Positions 56,016-64,000 of a stretch of DNA of 64,000 nucleotides are shown piece by piece (within the stretch, counting starts at the first letter, position 1; each line of letters begins with the position of its first letter). Both the position numbers and the translations under genes were made by a program. The notes beneath the pieces are model-generated. The model had not been told where the DNA came from. It saw only the letters and a list, made by a program, of their open reading frames with translations, and did no database searches. This stretch comes from Pleomorphomonas sp. (GTDB taxonomy: Bacteria; Pseudomonadota; Alphaproteobacteria; Rhizobiales; Pleomorphomonadaceae): the NCBI GenBank assembly GCA_029976075.1, contig JARKNW010000012.1:62001-126000 (forward strand), given 5' to 3'.

Positions 56016-56325
56016 GGCAATCTCCGGCTGGCGGGCCTTTTTCCAATAGAGCATTGCCACTGAAGGCGTAAGCCGCTTTCGCTTCGTGACTGACCGAGGC
56101 GATACCGACCATGGAATCGGGCTCCATATGGTAGAATTTCGTACACAAGGTCTGGTGAGCCGCCCCCTTATTCTCTATAAGGCGCAAGGAAGTGTCCGGT
56201 CGTCATTGACCATTACGTAAACGTCAAACAGCTCGCCGGTGGCGAGGTCCTTGCCCGAGCGGATACCGGCACCCGCCGACATCCACCCCGCCAAGGCGCC
56301 CCCGGCACGGAAAGGGGCCCCGCGC
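56016..56325. other. Divergent region between ccmA and acnA
   Basis: About 310 bases. It holds the palindrome at 56206-56227 and a plus-strand TATAAG (56176-56181) that could be a -10 for acnA. In-frame codons upstream of acnA are open from 56239, but family homology begins at 56326. No RNA element recognised. Confidence 0.5.
56206..56227. promoter_or_regulatory. Operator-like 22-base imperfect palindrome upstream of acnA
   Basis: Layout TTGAC-2-TTACGTAA-2-GTCAA: 18 of 22 positions are symmetric. It lies about 100 bases before acnA and about 190 before ccmA. A dimeric repressor site is plausible; the binding protein is unknown. The TTGAC arm could also serve as a -35 element. Confidence 0.45.
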
Positions 56326-59022
56326 ATGCCGTCGCTCGACAGCTTCAAGTCCAAGAGAGAACTTCAGGTCGGTTCGAAGACCTATGTCTACTACGACCTG
56401 AAGGCGGCGGAGGAGAACGGCCTGACCGGCGTCTCGCGCCTGCCGGCCTCCCTGAAGGTCATCCTCGAAAATCTGCTGCGCTTCGAGGACGGTCGTTCGG
56501 TGACCGAGGCCGACATCAGGGCCATGGCGGCATGGCTCGACAACAAGGGCAAGATCGACAAGGAAATTGCCTATCGTCCGGCCCGCGTGCTGATGCAGGA
56601 CTTCACCGGCGTGCCGGCGGTCGTCGACCTCGCCGCCATGCGCGATGCCATGGTCGCCCTCGGCGGCGACCCGCGCAAGATCAACCCGCTCGTTCCCGTC
56701 GATCTCGTCATCGACCACTCAGTCGTCGTCGATTACTTCGGCAGCACCTCCGCGCTCGCTCAGAACGTTGCCCGTGAATACGAGCAGAACATGGAGCGTT
56801 ATAACTTCCTGAAGTGGGGGCAGAACGCCTTCCATAACTTCCGAGTCGTGCCGCCAGGCACCGGCATCTGTCACCAGGTCAATGTCGAGTATCTGGCCCA
56901 GACGGTTTGGACCAACGAGGAAGGCAACGTCACCTACGCCTATCCGGACACCTGCGTCGGTACCGACAGCCACACCACCATGGTCAACGGTCTTGCCGTG
57001 CTCGGCTGGGGCGTCGGCGGTATCGAGGCCGAGGCCGCCATGCTCGGCCAGCCGGTATCCATGCTGATTCCGGAAGTTGTTGGCTTCAAGCTGACTGGCA
57101 AGGTGACCGAGGGCGTGACCGCCACCGACGTGGTGCTGACGGTCACCCAGATGCTGCGCAAGAAGGGCGTCGTCGGCAAGTTCGTCGAATACTTCGGCCC
57201 CGGCCTCGACAGCCTGACGCTGGCCGACCGCGCGACCATCGCCAACATGGGCCCGGAATATGGCGCCACCTGCGGCTTCTTCCCCGTCGACGCCGAGACG
57301 ATCCGTTACCTGAAGTTCTCGGGTCGCGCCGACGACCGTGTCGCTCTCGTCGACGCCTACAGCCGTGCCCAAGGCCTCTATCGCACAACCGAGACGCCCG
57401 ATCCGGTGTTCACCGATGTGCTGGAGCTTGATCTCTCGACGGTCGTGCCGTCGCTGGCCGGTCCAAAGCGGCCCGAAGGTCGAGTGTCGCTCAGCGACGC
57501 CAAGACCGGCTTCGCCTCTGCAATGGAAACCGAATACAAGAAGCTCGCCGACATCGGTACGCGCTATCCGGTTGCGGATGGCAACTTCGATCTGGGCCAC
57601 GGCGACGTCGTGATCGCCGCCATCACCTCCTGCACCAACACCTCCAACCCCAGTGTGCTTGTGGCAGCCGGTCTTCTCGCCCGCAAGGCGCGTGAGAAGG
57701 GCCTCACCGTCAAGCCGTGGGTGAAGACGTCGTTGGCGCCCGGCTCGCAGGTCGTCGCCGAATATCTCAGCAAGTCCGGCCTGCAGAAGGATCTCGACGC
57801 CCTCGGCTTCAACCTCGTCGGCTTCGGCTGTACCACCTGTATCGGCAACTCGGGCCCGCTGCCGGAGCCGATTTCCAAGGCGATCAACGACAACGGCATC
57901 GTCGCCGCTGCCGTATTGTCGGGTAATCGCAACTTCGAGGGACGTGTCAGCCCCGATGTGCAGGCCAACTATCTCGCGTCGCCGCCGCTGGTCGTCGCCT
58001 ACGCGTTGGCCGGTAGCGTGCAGAAGGATCTGTCGAAGGAGCCGCTCGGTACTGGTTCCGACGGCGAGCCGGTCTATCTCCGCGATGTCTGGCCGTCGAG
58101 CCGCGAGGTGAACGAGACTATCTCCGAGTTCATCACCGCCGAGATGTTCAAGGAAAAGTATGCCGACGTTTTCAAGGGCGACGCTCGCTGGCGCGCCGTC
58201 GAGGCGGGTATCGGCCAGACCTACGGCTGGAACATCGGCTCGACCTACGTGCAGAACCCGCCCTATTTCACCGGCATCACCATGACGCCACCGCCGGTCA
58301 CCGACATCATCGGTGCCCGCATCCTCGGACTGTTCGGCGACAAGATCACCACCGACCACATCTCGCCGGCCGGTTCGATCAAGGTGGCAAGCCCGGCTGG
58401 TCAGTATCTTACCGGCCATCAGGTCCGTCCGGCCGACTTCAACCAGTTCGGTACGCGTCGCGGCAACCATGAAGTGATGATGCGCGGCACCTTTGCCAAC
58501 ATCCGCATCAAGAACAACATGGTGAAGGACGATACCGGCAACGTGGTCGAGGGCGGCTGGACCATCCATCATCCCTCGGGTGACCGGATGTACATCTACG
58601 ACGCCGCCATGCGCTACAAGGAGCAGGGCGTACCGCTGGTCGTCTTCGCCGGCGTCGAGTATGGCAACGGCTCGTCGCGCGACTGGGCAGCCAAGGGCAC
58701 CAATCTCCTCGGTGTCAAGGCGGTGATCGCCGAGAGCTTCGAGCGAATCCACCGGTCCAATCTGGTCGGCATGGGCATCGTTCCCTTGACCTTCGAGGAA
58801 GGAACGACTTGGAAGAGCCTCGGCCTCGTCGGTAACGAGACGGTGACCATCGAGGGCATCGCCAACGTCAAGCCCCGCCAGACCATGATCGCCAAGATCG
58901 TCCGGGCGGACGGCTCCGAGATCGACGTGCCGCTTCTCTGCCGCATCGATACGCTCGACGAACTCGACTACTACCGTAACGGCGGCATCCTGCATTACGT
59001 GCTCAGGCAGCTCGCCGCCTGA
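56326..59022 (+). CDS. acnA: Aconitate hydratase A
   Basis: An 898-residue TCA-cycle aconitase of the IRP1/AcnA type. Iron-sulfur cluster cysteines lie in [10 protein letters not shown] and in [12 protein letters not shown] (CxxC). [16 protein letters not shown] and [12 protein letters not shown] are active-site segments; the swivel domain has [14 protein letters not shown] with the substrate-binding Arg. Length is normal. The ATG at 56326 follows AAAGGGG; an upstream ATG at 56239 adds 29 non-family residues. A strong terminator follows. Confidence 0.97.
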   Translation: MPSLDSFKSKRELQVGSKTYVYYDLKAAEENGLTGVSRLPASLKVILENLLRFEDGRSVTEADIRAMAAWLDNKGKIDKEIAYRPARVLMQDFTGVPAVVDLAAMRDAMVALGGDPRKINPLVPVDLVIDHSVVVDYFGSTSALAQNVAREYEQNMERYNFLKWGQNAFHNFRVVPPGTGICHQVNVEYLAQTVWTNEEGNVTYAYPDTCVGTDSHTTMVNGLAVLGWGVGGIEAEAAMLGQPVSMLIPEVVGFKLTGKVTEGVTATDVVLTVTQMLRKKGVVGKFVEYFGPGLDSLTLADRATIANMGPEYGATCGFFPVDAETIRYLKFSGRADDRVALVDAYSRAQGLYRTTETPDPVFTDVLELDLSTVVPSLAGPKRPEGRVSLSDAKTGFASAMETEYKKLADIGTRYPVADGNFDLGHGDVVIAAITSCTNTSNPSVLVAAGLLARKAREKGLTVKPWVKTSLAPGSQVVAEYLSKSGLQKDLDALGFNLVGFGCTTCIGNSGPLPEPISKAINDNGIVAAAVLSGNRNFEGRVSPDVQANYLASPPLVVAYALAGSVQKDLSKEPLGTGSDGEPVYLRDVWPSSREVNETISEFITAEMFKEKYADVFKGDARWRAVEAGIGQTYGWNIGSTYVQNPPYFTGITMTPPPVTDIIGARILGLFGDKITTDHISPAGSIKVASPAGQYLTGHQVRPADFNQFGTRRGNHEVMMRGTFANIRIKNNMVKDDTGNVVEGGWTIHHPSGDRMYIYDAAMRYKEQGVPLVVFAGVEYGNGSSRDWAAKGTNLLGVKAVIAESFERIHRSNLVGMGIVPLTFEEGTTWKSLGLVGNETVTIEGIANVKPRQTMIAKIVRADGSEIDVPLLCRIDTLDELDYYRNGGILHYVLRQLAA

Positions 59023-59081
59023 GAGCGGGGTGTCTTCACCTGATCGCCGGCCAGCGGCTTGAAAAAGGCGAAACCCAACGT

Positions 59082-59111
59082 AAAAAGGCCCGCTCGCGAG
59101 TGGGCCTTTTT
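59082..59111. terminator. Bidirectional rho-independent terminator after acnA
   Basis: AAAAAGGCCC (59082-59091) pairs with GGGCCTTTTT (59102-59111), and the loop can close further by CTC/GAG. A-run on one side and T-run on the other allow use by both convergent genes, acnA and the PAS chemoreceptor. Confidence 0.9.
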
Positions 59112-59135
59112 CATTGTCTTGCCGGCACTTGCCGA

Positions 59136-60416
59136 TCAGGCGCGCTTCACGCCCTGCAGGAAGCGGTCGACGGTAGACCGCAGCCCCCCCGCCTCTCCGG
59201 ACAGTGCCTTCGCCGAATCCAACACCGCTTCGGCTGCCCTGCGCGTCTCTACCGAAGCGTTGGCAACCCCATTGGTGTTGATCGACACCTTCTGGCTGGC
59301 TGCCGATGCCTGCTGAATATTGCTGGCGATGGCGGCCGTTGCCCGCGATTGCTGCTCGACGGCAGCGGCAATGGCACCGGCAATCTCGTTGATGTCGCCG
59401 ATACGCGTCGCAATGCCGCCGATGGCACCCACCGCCTGGGTGGTGGCCGTTTGCACGGCTCCGATCTGCGCGCCGATCTCGTCGGTTGCCCGTGTCGTCT
59501 GGTTGGCGAGCGCCTTCACTTCCTGGGCAACAACTGCAAAGCCACGTCCGGCCTCGCCGGCTCGTGCCGCCTCGATGGTGGCATTGAGGGCCAGAAGGTT
59601 GGTCTGGCTGGCAATGCCGTTGATCAGGCTGATCACCTCGCCGATCTTGGCGGAGCTTTCGGCCAGACCCTTGACGATTTCGTTGGTATGGCGCGCCTCT
59701 TCATTGGCGGCGCTGGAGATGGTGCTCGACTGGTGAACCTGCCGACCAATTTCGGCGATCGATGCCGACAGTTCCCCTGCCGACTCGGAAACGATGCCGA
59801 CCGCTGCCGACACCTGCTCGGAAGCCGCCGCAAGCTCGGTGAGCTGACGGTTGGTCTGCTCGGCCGACCCCGACATTGCCTGCGACGACGATTCCAACTG
59901 ATCGGCAACCTGCCCTACCGTACCGAGCGCCGTCGAGACGTTGCGATCGAATTCGGAGGTAAGCTGTTGCAGAACCGATGCCTTGGCGCTTCGCGCTTCC
60001 TCCTCGCGACGAGCCTCTCGCTCACGCAGAGCCGCGGAAAGATCGGCAAGGTTGGTGAAAACGACCGGTCGCCCATCGACCTTCGACAAAATGAGCGTCA
60101 CGAGAACCGGAAAGTCGGTACCGTCGGTTCGCCGATGCATCCACTCGAAGCGCTTGTAGCCGGTGGCCATCGCCTCGCGGATCAGCGCTTCAGACTTGGT
60201 CCCCGAAGGCTGCCCGTCCGGCTGTGTCGGCGGCGACAGGGCGGCTGGCGTACTGGCCGTCAAGGCAGCCTTCGACGGTGAGCCGAACATTTTGACCGCA
60301 GCTGCATTGCAGTCCATGAACTTGCCATCGGCGATAACCAGGACAGCGTCGGGTGTACTGTCGAAGAAATTGATCTTGATCCTCTCGGAAGAGGTCCTGC
60401 GTCCGAACAGCGGCAT
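59136..60416 (-). CDS. Soluble PAS-domain chemoreceptor
   Basis: A 426-residue receptor without membrane helices. An N-terminal PAS domain (about 14-130; [29 protein letters not shown], then [20 protein letters not shown]) is followed by a coiled coil and a signalling domain (about 180-425) with [18 protein letters not shown]. The domain order suggests a cytoplasmic sensor of redox, energy or a small ligand. No heme or flavin ligand can be named. Its end faces acnA across the terminator. Confidence 0.9.
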   Translation of the reverse strand: MPLFGRRTSSERIKINFFDSTPDAVLVIADGKFMDCNAAAVKMFGSPSKAALTASTPAALSPPTQPDGQPSGTKSEALIREAMATGYKRFEWMHRRTDGTDFPVLVTLILSKVDGRPVVFTNLADLSAALREREARREEEARSAKASVLQQLTSEFDRNVSTALGTVGQVADQLESSSQAMSGSAEQTNRQLTELAAASEQVSAAVGIVSESAGELSASIAEIGRQVHQSSTISSAANEEARHTNEIVKGLAESSAKIGEVISLINGIASQTNLLALNATIEAARAGEAGRGFAVVAQEVKALANQTTRATDEIGAQIGAVQTATTQAVGAIGGIATRIGDINEIAGAIAAAVEQQSRATAAIASNIQQASAASQKVSINTNGVANASVETRRAAEAVLDSAKALSGEAGGLRSTVDRFLQGVKRA

Positions 60417-60636
60417 ATTTGCCTCGCCTCGAATTCAAGTTTTCCCCGATGAGGGGAATCGTTCAAGAACTACAACCCGCTGGTAAAGGATTGCTTGTTT
60501 TGGCAGGGTATGCCGGCATAATTGCCCTAGGTAATACTGCGAAGAACTCACCGACTGCACATCAATCGTGACGATGTCGCCGGCCATCGATTGCAAAGGA
60601 CAGGTCGGAGCACCGCATGGCGGCGCCCAAATCGTC

Positions 60637-60665
60637 TTGACCAGCCTTGCCCTTTCGGCCATAAA
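60637..60665 (+). promoter_or_regulatory. Putative asd leader promoter
   Basis: TTGACC (60637-60642), 17 bases, CATAAA (60660-60665). Transcription would start near 60672, about 20 bases before the leader ORF and about 285 bases before asd. Confidence 0.55.
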
Positions 60666-60692
60666 GCCGAGCATTCGAGAGAGGAATGGTCC

Positions 60693-60797
60693 ATGTCGTT
60701 CGCGAATGGTGCCCGTCAGGCAATGATCGCGCTGGGTTTCACCCCGGCGGAAGTTGCCATGACGAAAACGGCGACGACGAAAACGACCACGACGTGA
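60693..60797 (+). CDS. Thr/Lys-rich leader peptide upstream of asd (putative attenuator)
   Basis: A 34-codon ORF whose last 12 residues read MTKTATTKTTTT: after the Met, eight Thr (seven ACG, one ACC), two Lys and one Ala in 11 codons, then TGA. GAGAGGA lies seven bases before the ATG at 60693; an internal ATG at 60759 with GGAAG upstream would give just the 12-residue tail. Thr and Lys are both made from aspartate semialdehyde, the product of the gene 161 bases downstream. Classic attenuators (thr, trp, his, ilv) have such end-product codon runs before exclusive hairpins. No protein function is expected beyond ribosome stalling. Inferred from sequence; expression is unproven. Confidence 0.6.
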   Translation: MSFANGARQAMIALGFTPAEVAMTKTATTKTTTT

Positions 60798-60818
60798 TCG
60801 ACGCTTCCTCGCCCCGCA

Positions 60819-60860
60819 CCGTCCTCCTCGGGGTTAGAGGAGGCGGAAGGTGGCCTCCTC
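60819..60860 (+). promoter_or_regulatory. Mutually exclusive hairpins in the asd leader
   Basis: Segment 1 CCTCCTC (60823-60829) pairs with segment 2 GAGGAGG (60837-60843), extendable by CCG/CGG with one bulge. Segment 2 GAGGAGGC (60837-60844) can instead pair with segment 3 GCCTCCTC (60853-60860) with an eight-base loop. Only one can form. Segment 3 also overlaps GGTGGCC (60849-60855), complementary to GGCCGCC (60892-60898), which can itself fold with GGCGG (60905-60909). No clear U-run follows, so any termination may be rho-dependent, or the control may act on translation. Confidence 0.5.
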
Positions 60861-60958
60861 GAACGTCTCCCTGACAGACTGAAGAGCGACCGGCCGCCAG
60901 ACAAGGCGGGGGACGACTTTTACGGCGCAAAGCCACACTTTCAGAAGGTCAGTCCAAC

Positions 60959-61990
60959 ATGGGTTACAAGGTCGCTGTGGTCGGTGCCACCGGAAACGTG
61001 GGCCGCGAAATGCTTTCGATCCTCGCCGAACGCGGCTTCACGGCCGACGAGGTCATCGCCGTCGCCTCGCGCCGGAGTCAGGGCACCGAAGTATCGTTTG
61101 GCGACAAGACGCTGAAGGTGCAGGCGCTCGAGCACGTCGACTTCTCGGATGTCGATATCTGCGTCATGTCGGCCGGCGGATCCATTTCCAAGGAATGGTC
61201 GCCGAAGATCGGCGCACAGAAGTGTGTCGTGATCGACAACTCCTCGGCTTGGCGCTACGACGAGGACGTGCCGCTGGTCGTGCCGGAAGTGAATGCCGAT
61301 GCCGCCGCCGGCTTCACCAAGAAATACATCATTGCCAATCCGAACTGCTCGACGGCCCAGCTCGTCGTGGCTCTCAAGCCATTGCACGACAAGGCCAAGA
61401 TCAAGCGCGTGGTGGTCTCGACCTACCAGTCGGTATCGGGTGCCGGCAAGGACGCGATGGATGAGCTGTTCACCCAGACCCGCGCCATCTTCGTCTCCGA
61501 CCCGGTCGAGCCGAAGAAGTTCCCGAAGCGCATCGCCTTCAATCTCATTCCGCACATCGACGTCTTCATGGAAGACGGCTTCACCAAGGAAGAGTGGAAG
61601 ATGACGGCGGAAACCAAGAAGATCCTCGACCCGAAGATCAAGCTGACCGCCACCTGCGTTCGCGTGCCGGTCTTCATCTCCCATTCGGAGGTGGTCAACA
61701 TCGAGTTCGAGAACCCGATCACCGCCGATGAGGCTCGCTCGCTGTTGCGCGAGGCGCCCGGCTGCCTCGTCATCGACAAGCACGAACCCGGCGGTTACAT
61801 CACCCCCTACGAGGCGGCCGGCGAAGATGCGACCTATATCTCCCGCATCCGCGAAGACATCACGGTTGAGAACGGCCTGACCATGTGGGTTGTCTCCGAC
61901 AACCTGCGCAAGGGCGCCGCGCTCAACGCCGTGCAGATCGCCGAAGTGCTGATCAACCGCGGCCTCATCAAGCCCAAGAAGGCCGCCTGA
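60959..61990 (+). CDS. asd: Aspartate-semialdehyde dehydrogenase
   Basis: A 343-residue NADP enzyme of the branch leading to Lys/diaminopimelate, Met, Thr and Ile. The cofactor motif is VGATGNVGREM (8-18). The catalytic Cys is Cys130 in NPNCSTAQ, and the active-site His lies in RVPVFISHSEV. KVVVSTYQ-like RVVVSTYQSVSGAGKDAMDEL binds substrate. Full length. Preceded by a ~285-base leader with the Thr/Lys-rich ORF; followed by a strong terminator. Confidence 0.97.
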   Translation: MGYKVAVVGATGNVGREMLSILAERGFTADEVIAVASRRSQGTEVSFGDKTLKVQALEHVDFSDVDICVMSAGGSISKEWSPKIGAQKCVVIDNSSAWRYDEDVPLVVPEVNADAAAGFTKKYIIANPNCSTAQLVVALKPLHDKAKIKRVVVSTYQSVSGAGKDAMDELFTQTRAIFVSDPVEPKKFPKRIAFNLIPHIDVFMEDGFTKEEWKMTAETKKILDPKIKLTATCVRVPVFISHSEVVNIEFENPITADEARSLLREAPGCLVIDKHEPGGYITPYEAAGEDATYISRIREDITVENGLTMWVVSDNLRKGAALNAVQIAEVLINRGLIKPKKAA

Positions 61991-62012
61991 GCATCCAGCT
62001 CAACGCTTTCTC

Positions 62013-62049
62013 AGCCGCCGCGAACCCCATCGCGGCGGCTTTCTTTTTG
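62013..62049 (+). terminator. Rho-independent terminator after asd
   Basis: An 11-base perfect stem, AGCCGCCGCGA (62013-62023) with TCGCGGCGGCT (62030-62040), six-base loop, then TTCTTTTT. Confidence 0.9.
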
Positions 62050-62052
62050 GTC

Positions 62053-62589
62053 TCAGCCTCGCGCAAGTTCACCGGGCGCCGAATGCTCGCCATCGCCCAG
62101 CGCTCTCTGCATCAAGACCTGATCGAGCCAGCGGTCGAACTTGTAGCCGAGCGCCGGCGCAACGCCGACCAGTGTGAAGCCAAGGGCGGCGTGCAGCTTG
62201 CGTGAACCGACATTGCCACTGTCGCCGATCACAGCGATCATCTGACGGAAACCGCGCCGGGCACAATCGTCGATCAAGGCTTGCAGAAGGCGCTTGCCAA
62301 TCCCCTGTCCTCGCCGAGATGGGTCGATGTAGATCGAGTTCTCCACGGTGTAGCGATAGGCGAGGCGCGGCCGATAGGCGCTGGCATAGGAGTAGCCGGC
62401 CAAGGCGCCGCCCATTTCGGCAACGAGGTAGGGATAGCCACCACCGGTGATCGCTTCGAAGCGCTTCAGCATCTCGGCCTCTGTGGGTGGCTCGAGCTCC
62501 CAGGAGGCGGTGCCGGTACGAACAGCCTCCTGATAGATGGCGGCGATTGCCGGAATGTCTCCGGAACGGGCGGGGCGAATGGTCAGCAT
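62053..62589 (-). CDS. GNAT N-acetyltransferase (phosphinothricin/methionine sulfone type)
   Basis: A 178-residue acetyltransferase. MLTIRPARSGDIPAIAAIYQEAV is the PAT-type start. TASWELEPPTEAEM and the acetyl-CoA loop RRGQGIGKRLLQALID follow, then SGNVGSRKLHAALGF. Enzymes of this class acetylate phosphinothricin-like or methionine-derived compounds; the natural substrate here is unknown. The start at 62589 is chosen by homology; an ATG eight codons earlier is possible. Confidence 0.87.
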   Translation of the reverse strand: MLTIRPARSGDIPAIAAIYQEAVRTGTASWELEPPTEAEMLKRFEAITGGGYPYLVAEMGGALAGYSYASAYRPRLAYRYTVENSIYIDPSRRGQGIGKRLLQALIDDCARRGFRQMIAVIGDSGNVGSRKLHAALGFTLVGVAPALGYKFDRWLDQVLMQRALGDGEHSAPGELARG

Positions 62590-62721
62590 GGTCGAATCCA
62601 AGAGTACAGACATGCGTCGAAGCGCGGCCTCTAGATGGCACGCTCGCGCCCTCGCCTCAAACGAAAACGGCGCCGGGAACACCCGACGCCGCATCTTTGA
62701 TCAGGACGCTACCAACTGTCG

Positions 62722-63471
62722 TCAGCGACGATCGCCCATCAGACGAAGCAGCATGATGAACAGGTTGATGAAGTCCATGTAGAGGTTAAGCGCGCCCATG
62801 ATGGCCTTGCGGCCAGCGGTGGCACTGTCGTCACCCTCGTAATACATCTCCTTGATGGTCTGCGTGTCGTAGGCCGTCAGACCGGCGAAGATGCCCACGC
62901 CGATGATCGAGATGGCAAACTCCATCGCCGACGACTGCATGAAGATGTTGACCAGCGAGGCGATGATCAGCCCGAACAGGCCCATGATCAGGAACGATCC
63001 CATGGCACTGAGGTTGCGCTTGGTCGTGTAGCCATAGAGGCTGAGAGCCGCGAAGGTTGCCGCCGAGATGAAGAATACCTGCGTGATCGACTGCTGGGTA
63101 TAAACCAGGAAGATCGACGAAAGCGACAGACCCATCAGGGCTGCGAAAGCCCAGAACAGACCCTGCGCCACAGGCATGCTGAGACGCTGGATGCCGAAGG
63201 AGAACACCAGCACCAAGCCAATCGGCGCCAGCATCACCAGCCACTGCAGCGGGCTCGTGTAGAGCGCGATACCGAAGGAGGTGAGGGTAATCGGATCCCA
63301 GCTCGCCACGGCGGCATTGGCGGCAAGCGCCGCGACGCCGCCGGTCACGGCGAGGCCGATCGCCATGTAGTTGTAGACCGACAGCATGTAGCTCCGGAGA
63401 CCCTGATCGATCTCCGCGGAATAGGCCCGGGAACCGTAGCCCGAGGGGATGTTGCGTTCAGGGAATGCCAT
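62722..63471 (-). CDS. Bax inhibitor-1/YccA family membrane protein
   Basis: A 249-residue protein with seven hydrophobic helices after a 30-residue N-terminus (YSAEIDQGLRSYMLSVYNYM). ALMGLSLSSIFLVYTQQSI, LYGYTTKRNLSAMGSFLIMGL and the C-terminal AYDTQTIKEMYYEG and NLYMDFINLFIMLLRLMG are family hallmarks, including the Asp residues of the proposed pH-gated calcium leak. Role in alphaproteobacteria is not defined. Confidence 0.94.
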   Translation of the reverse strand: MAFPERNIPSGYGSRAYSAEIDQGLRSYMLSVYNYMAIGLAVTGGVAALAANAAVASWDPITLTSFGIALYTSPLQWLVMLAPIGLVLVFSFGIQRLSMPVAQGLFWAFAALMGLSLSSIFLVYTQQSITQVFFISAATFAALSLYGYTTKRNLSAMGSFLIMGLFGLIIASLVNIFMQSSAMEFAISIIGVGIFAGLTAYDTQTIKEMYYEGDDSATAGRKAIMGALNLYMDFINLFIMLLRLMGDRR

Positions 63472-63605
63472 TGGGGTCTCGATCCTTTTCTAGATACGCG
63501 AGGCCGAGGGGAAGACGAGCCTCCCCTGCTCGAAAAGACAATATGGGCGCACGCCCGCGAAAGCTCAAGGGCGACACCCGGACCGCGCCCGAACATGACG
63601 AAGAT

Positions 63606-64000
63606 TTAAAGATTCCGGAGAACGGGCGCCGCCTTGGCCGACAGTGCGCGGAAAGTACCGAGCAAACCGAGCCCTATCGTGAGAAGAAGCGCAACACCCA
63701 CCGCGCCGATGGCCACCCAAGGATTGAAATCGACCGGCACGTCCATGATGCCGGTGAGCACCCCCCAGGCAGCAGCACCTCCCGCAACGAGCGCGAAGAC
63801 GGCGGTCAAAACGCCGAGCAAAGCGTATTCCAGCGCGAAAGCGAGCAGGACGCGAGCACGCGTCGCCCCGAAAGTCTTGAGGAGAACGGCATCATAAACG
63901 CGCTGGCGATGGCCAGACGCCAACGCACCAGCCAGAACGAGCACCGAGGCAGCAAGCGCTATGGAGGCGGCCGCGCGGATCGCCAGCGTCAGTGACCCGA
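63606..64000 (-). CDS. FtsX-like/YbbP-type ABC permease, C-terminal part (cut by window edge)
   Basis: The last ~131 codons of a large predicted permease; the frame is open to the right edge. It shows LAIRAAASIALAASVLVLAGAL (one helix), SGHRQRVYDAVLLKTFGATRARVL, the FtsX-domain coupling segment, then two helices and LRNL at the end. It matches the C-terminus of YbbP-type permeases that work with a lipoprotein-release-like ATPase. The rest lies outside the window. Confidence 0.88.
   Translation of the reverse strand, partial: GSLTLAIRAAASIALAASVLVLAGALASGHRQRVYDAVLLKTFGATRARVLLAFALEYALLGVLTAVFALVAGGAAAWGVLTGIMDVPVDFNPWVAIGAVGVALLLTIGLGLLGTFRALSAKAAPVLRNL

Larger units (their letters stand above)
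60417..60958. other. Region between the PAS receptor and asd, including the asd leader
   Basis: About 540 bases. The left third (60417-60630) holds nothing recognised beyond the receptor promoter region. The rest carries the promoter-like pair (60637-60665), the leader ORF (60693-60797) and the alternative hairpins (60819-60909) described separately. Confidence 0.6.

Noticed and set aside
60686-60874. 62-codon plus-strand frame over the asd leader
   Set aside because: It overlaps the Thr-rich leader in another frame, has no ribosome binding site or family, and its Asp/Glu-rich part is just the frame-shifted Thr codon run.
1-64000. tRNA, rRNA, CRISPR arrays, insertion sequences or prophage genes
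   Set aside because: No tRNA-like cloverleaf, rRNA stretch, regular direct repeats, transposase or phage structural gene was seen on either strand.

Overview
The window looks like a chromosomal stretch of a G+C-rich alphaproteobacterium, most likely of the order Hyphomicrobiales (Rhizobiales). The support is the combination of CpdR, a TIGR02302-type protein, a DUF2125-type protein, metX-metW, ftsEX, ccmAB facing acnA, argH facing a TlpA-type thioredoxin, etfBA-hbdA, and a urease operon with extra genes between its subunits. I cannot name the genus from sequence alone. Most of the window is dense housekeeping DNA. I see no rRNA, tRNA, CRISPR array, insertion sequence or phage module.

Layout. 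1-2.5 kb: ispG (cut by the left edge), a Zur-type regulator, a short-chain dehydrogenase and an HNH nuclease. 2.5-9.8 kb: a CHASE4-GGDEF-EAL protein, an EamA transporter, gloB, a methyltransferase, metX-metW and a small exported protein. 9.9-16.3 kb: a saccharopine-dehydrogenase-like enzyme, gluQ, an AlkA-type glycosylase, a serine esterase, a cobalamin adenosyltransferase, cpdR, hpt and a zinc-ribbon membrane protein. 16.6-25.6 kb: ftsE-ftsX, a YdcF-type protein, plsC, a ChaC-type enzyme, DUF2125, hisC-tyrC, an AEC carrier, a PEBP-like protein and slyX. 25.6-38.8 kb: a chemoreceptor, then a long minus-strand run argH-lptM-lysA-ureD-ureA-(AT-rich membrane ORF)-ureB-ureC-(VOC pseudogene on the other strand)-MFS-ureE-ureF-ureG, with tlpA divergent from argH. 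38.8-47.2 kb: a small unknown gene, a CobW/COG0523 GTPase, a D-Ala-D-Ala carboxypeptidase, a TIGR02302 protein and etfB-etfA-hbdA. 47.2-64 kb: beta-mannosidase with a LacI regulator, a 2-hydroxyacid dehydrogenase, two more chemoreceptors, ccmAB, acnA, asd with its leader, a GNAT enzyme, a Bax-inhibitor-1 protein and the end of an ABC-type permease.

The most notable signal is upstream of asd. A promoter-like pair (TTGACC, 17 bases, CATAAA) is followed by a 34-codon ORF with a good ribosome binding site. Its last 11 residues are eight Thr, two Lys and one Ala. Three mutually complementary segments then allow two exclusive hairpins before asd. This has the form of a ribosome-mediated attenuator sensing threonine and lysine, both end products of aspartate semialdehyde. 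The claim rests on reading by eye and needs folding, comparative and expression tests.

Other points worth attention are the AT-rich four-helix membrane protein ORF coupled between ureA and ureB (about one third G+C), a multiply frameshifted VOC gene inside the urease cluster, two exact TTAA-N7-TTAA (CtrA-type) boxes in a window that also carries cpdR, and a ccm operon that stops after ccmB. Metal handling recurs: Zur, UreE and the COG0523 GTPase all carry His-rich tracts.
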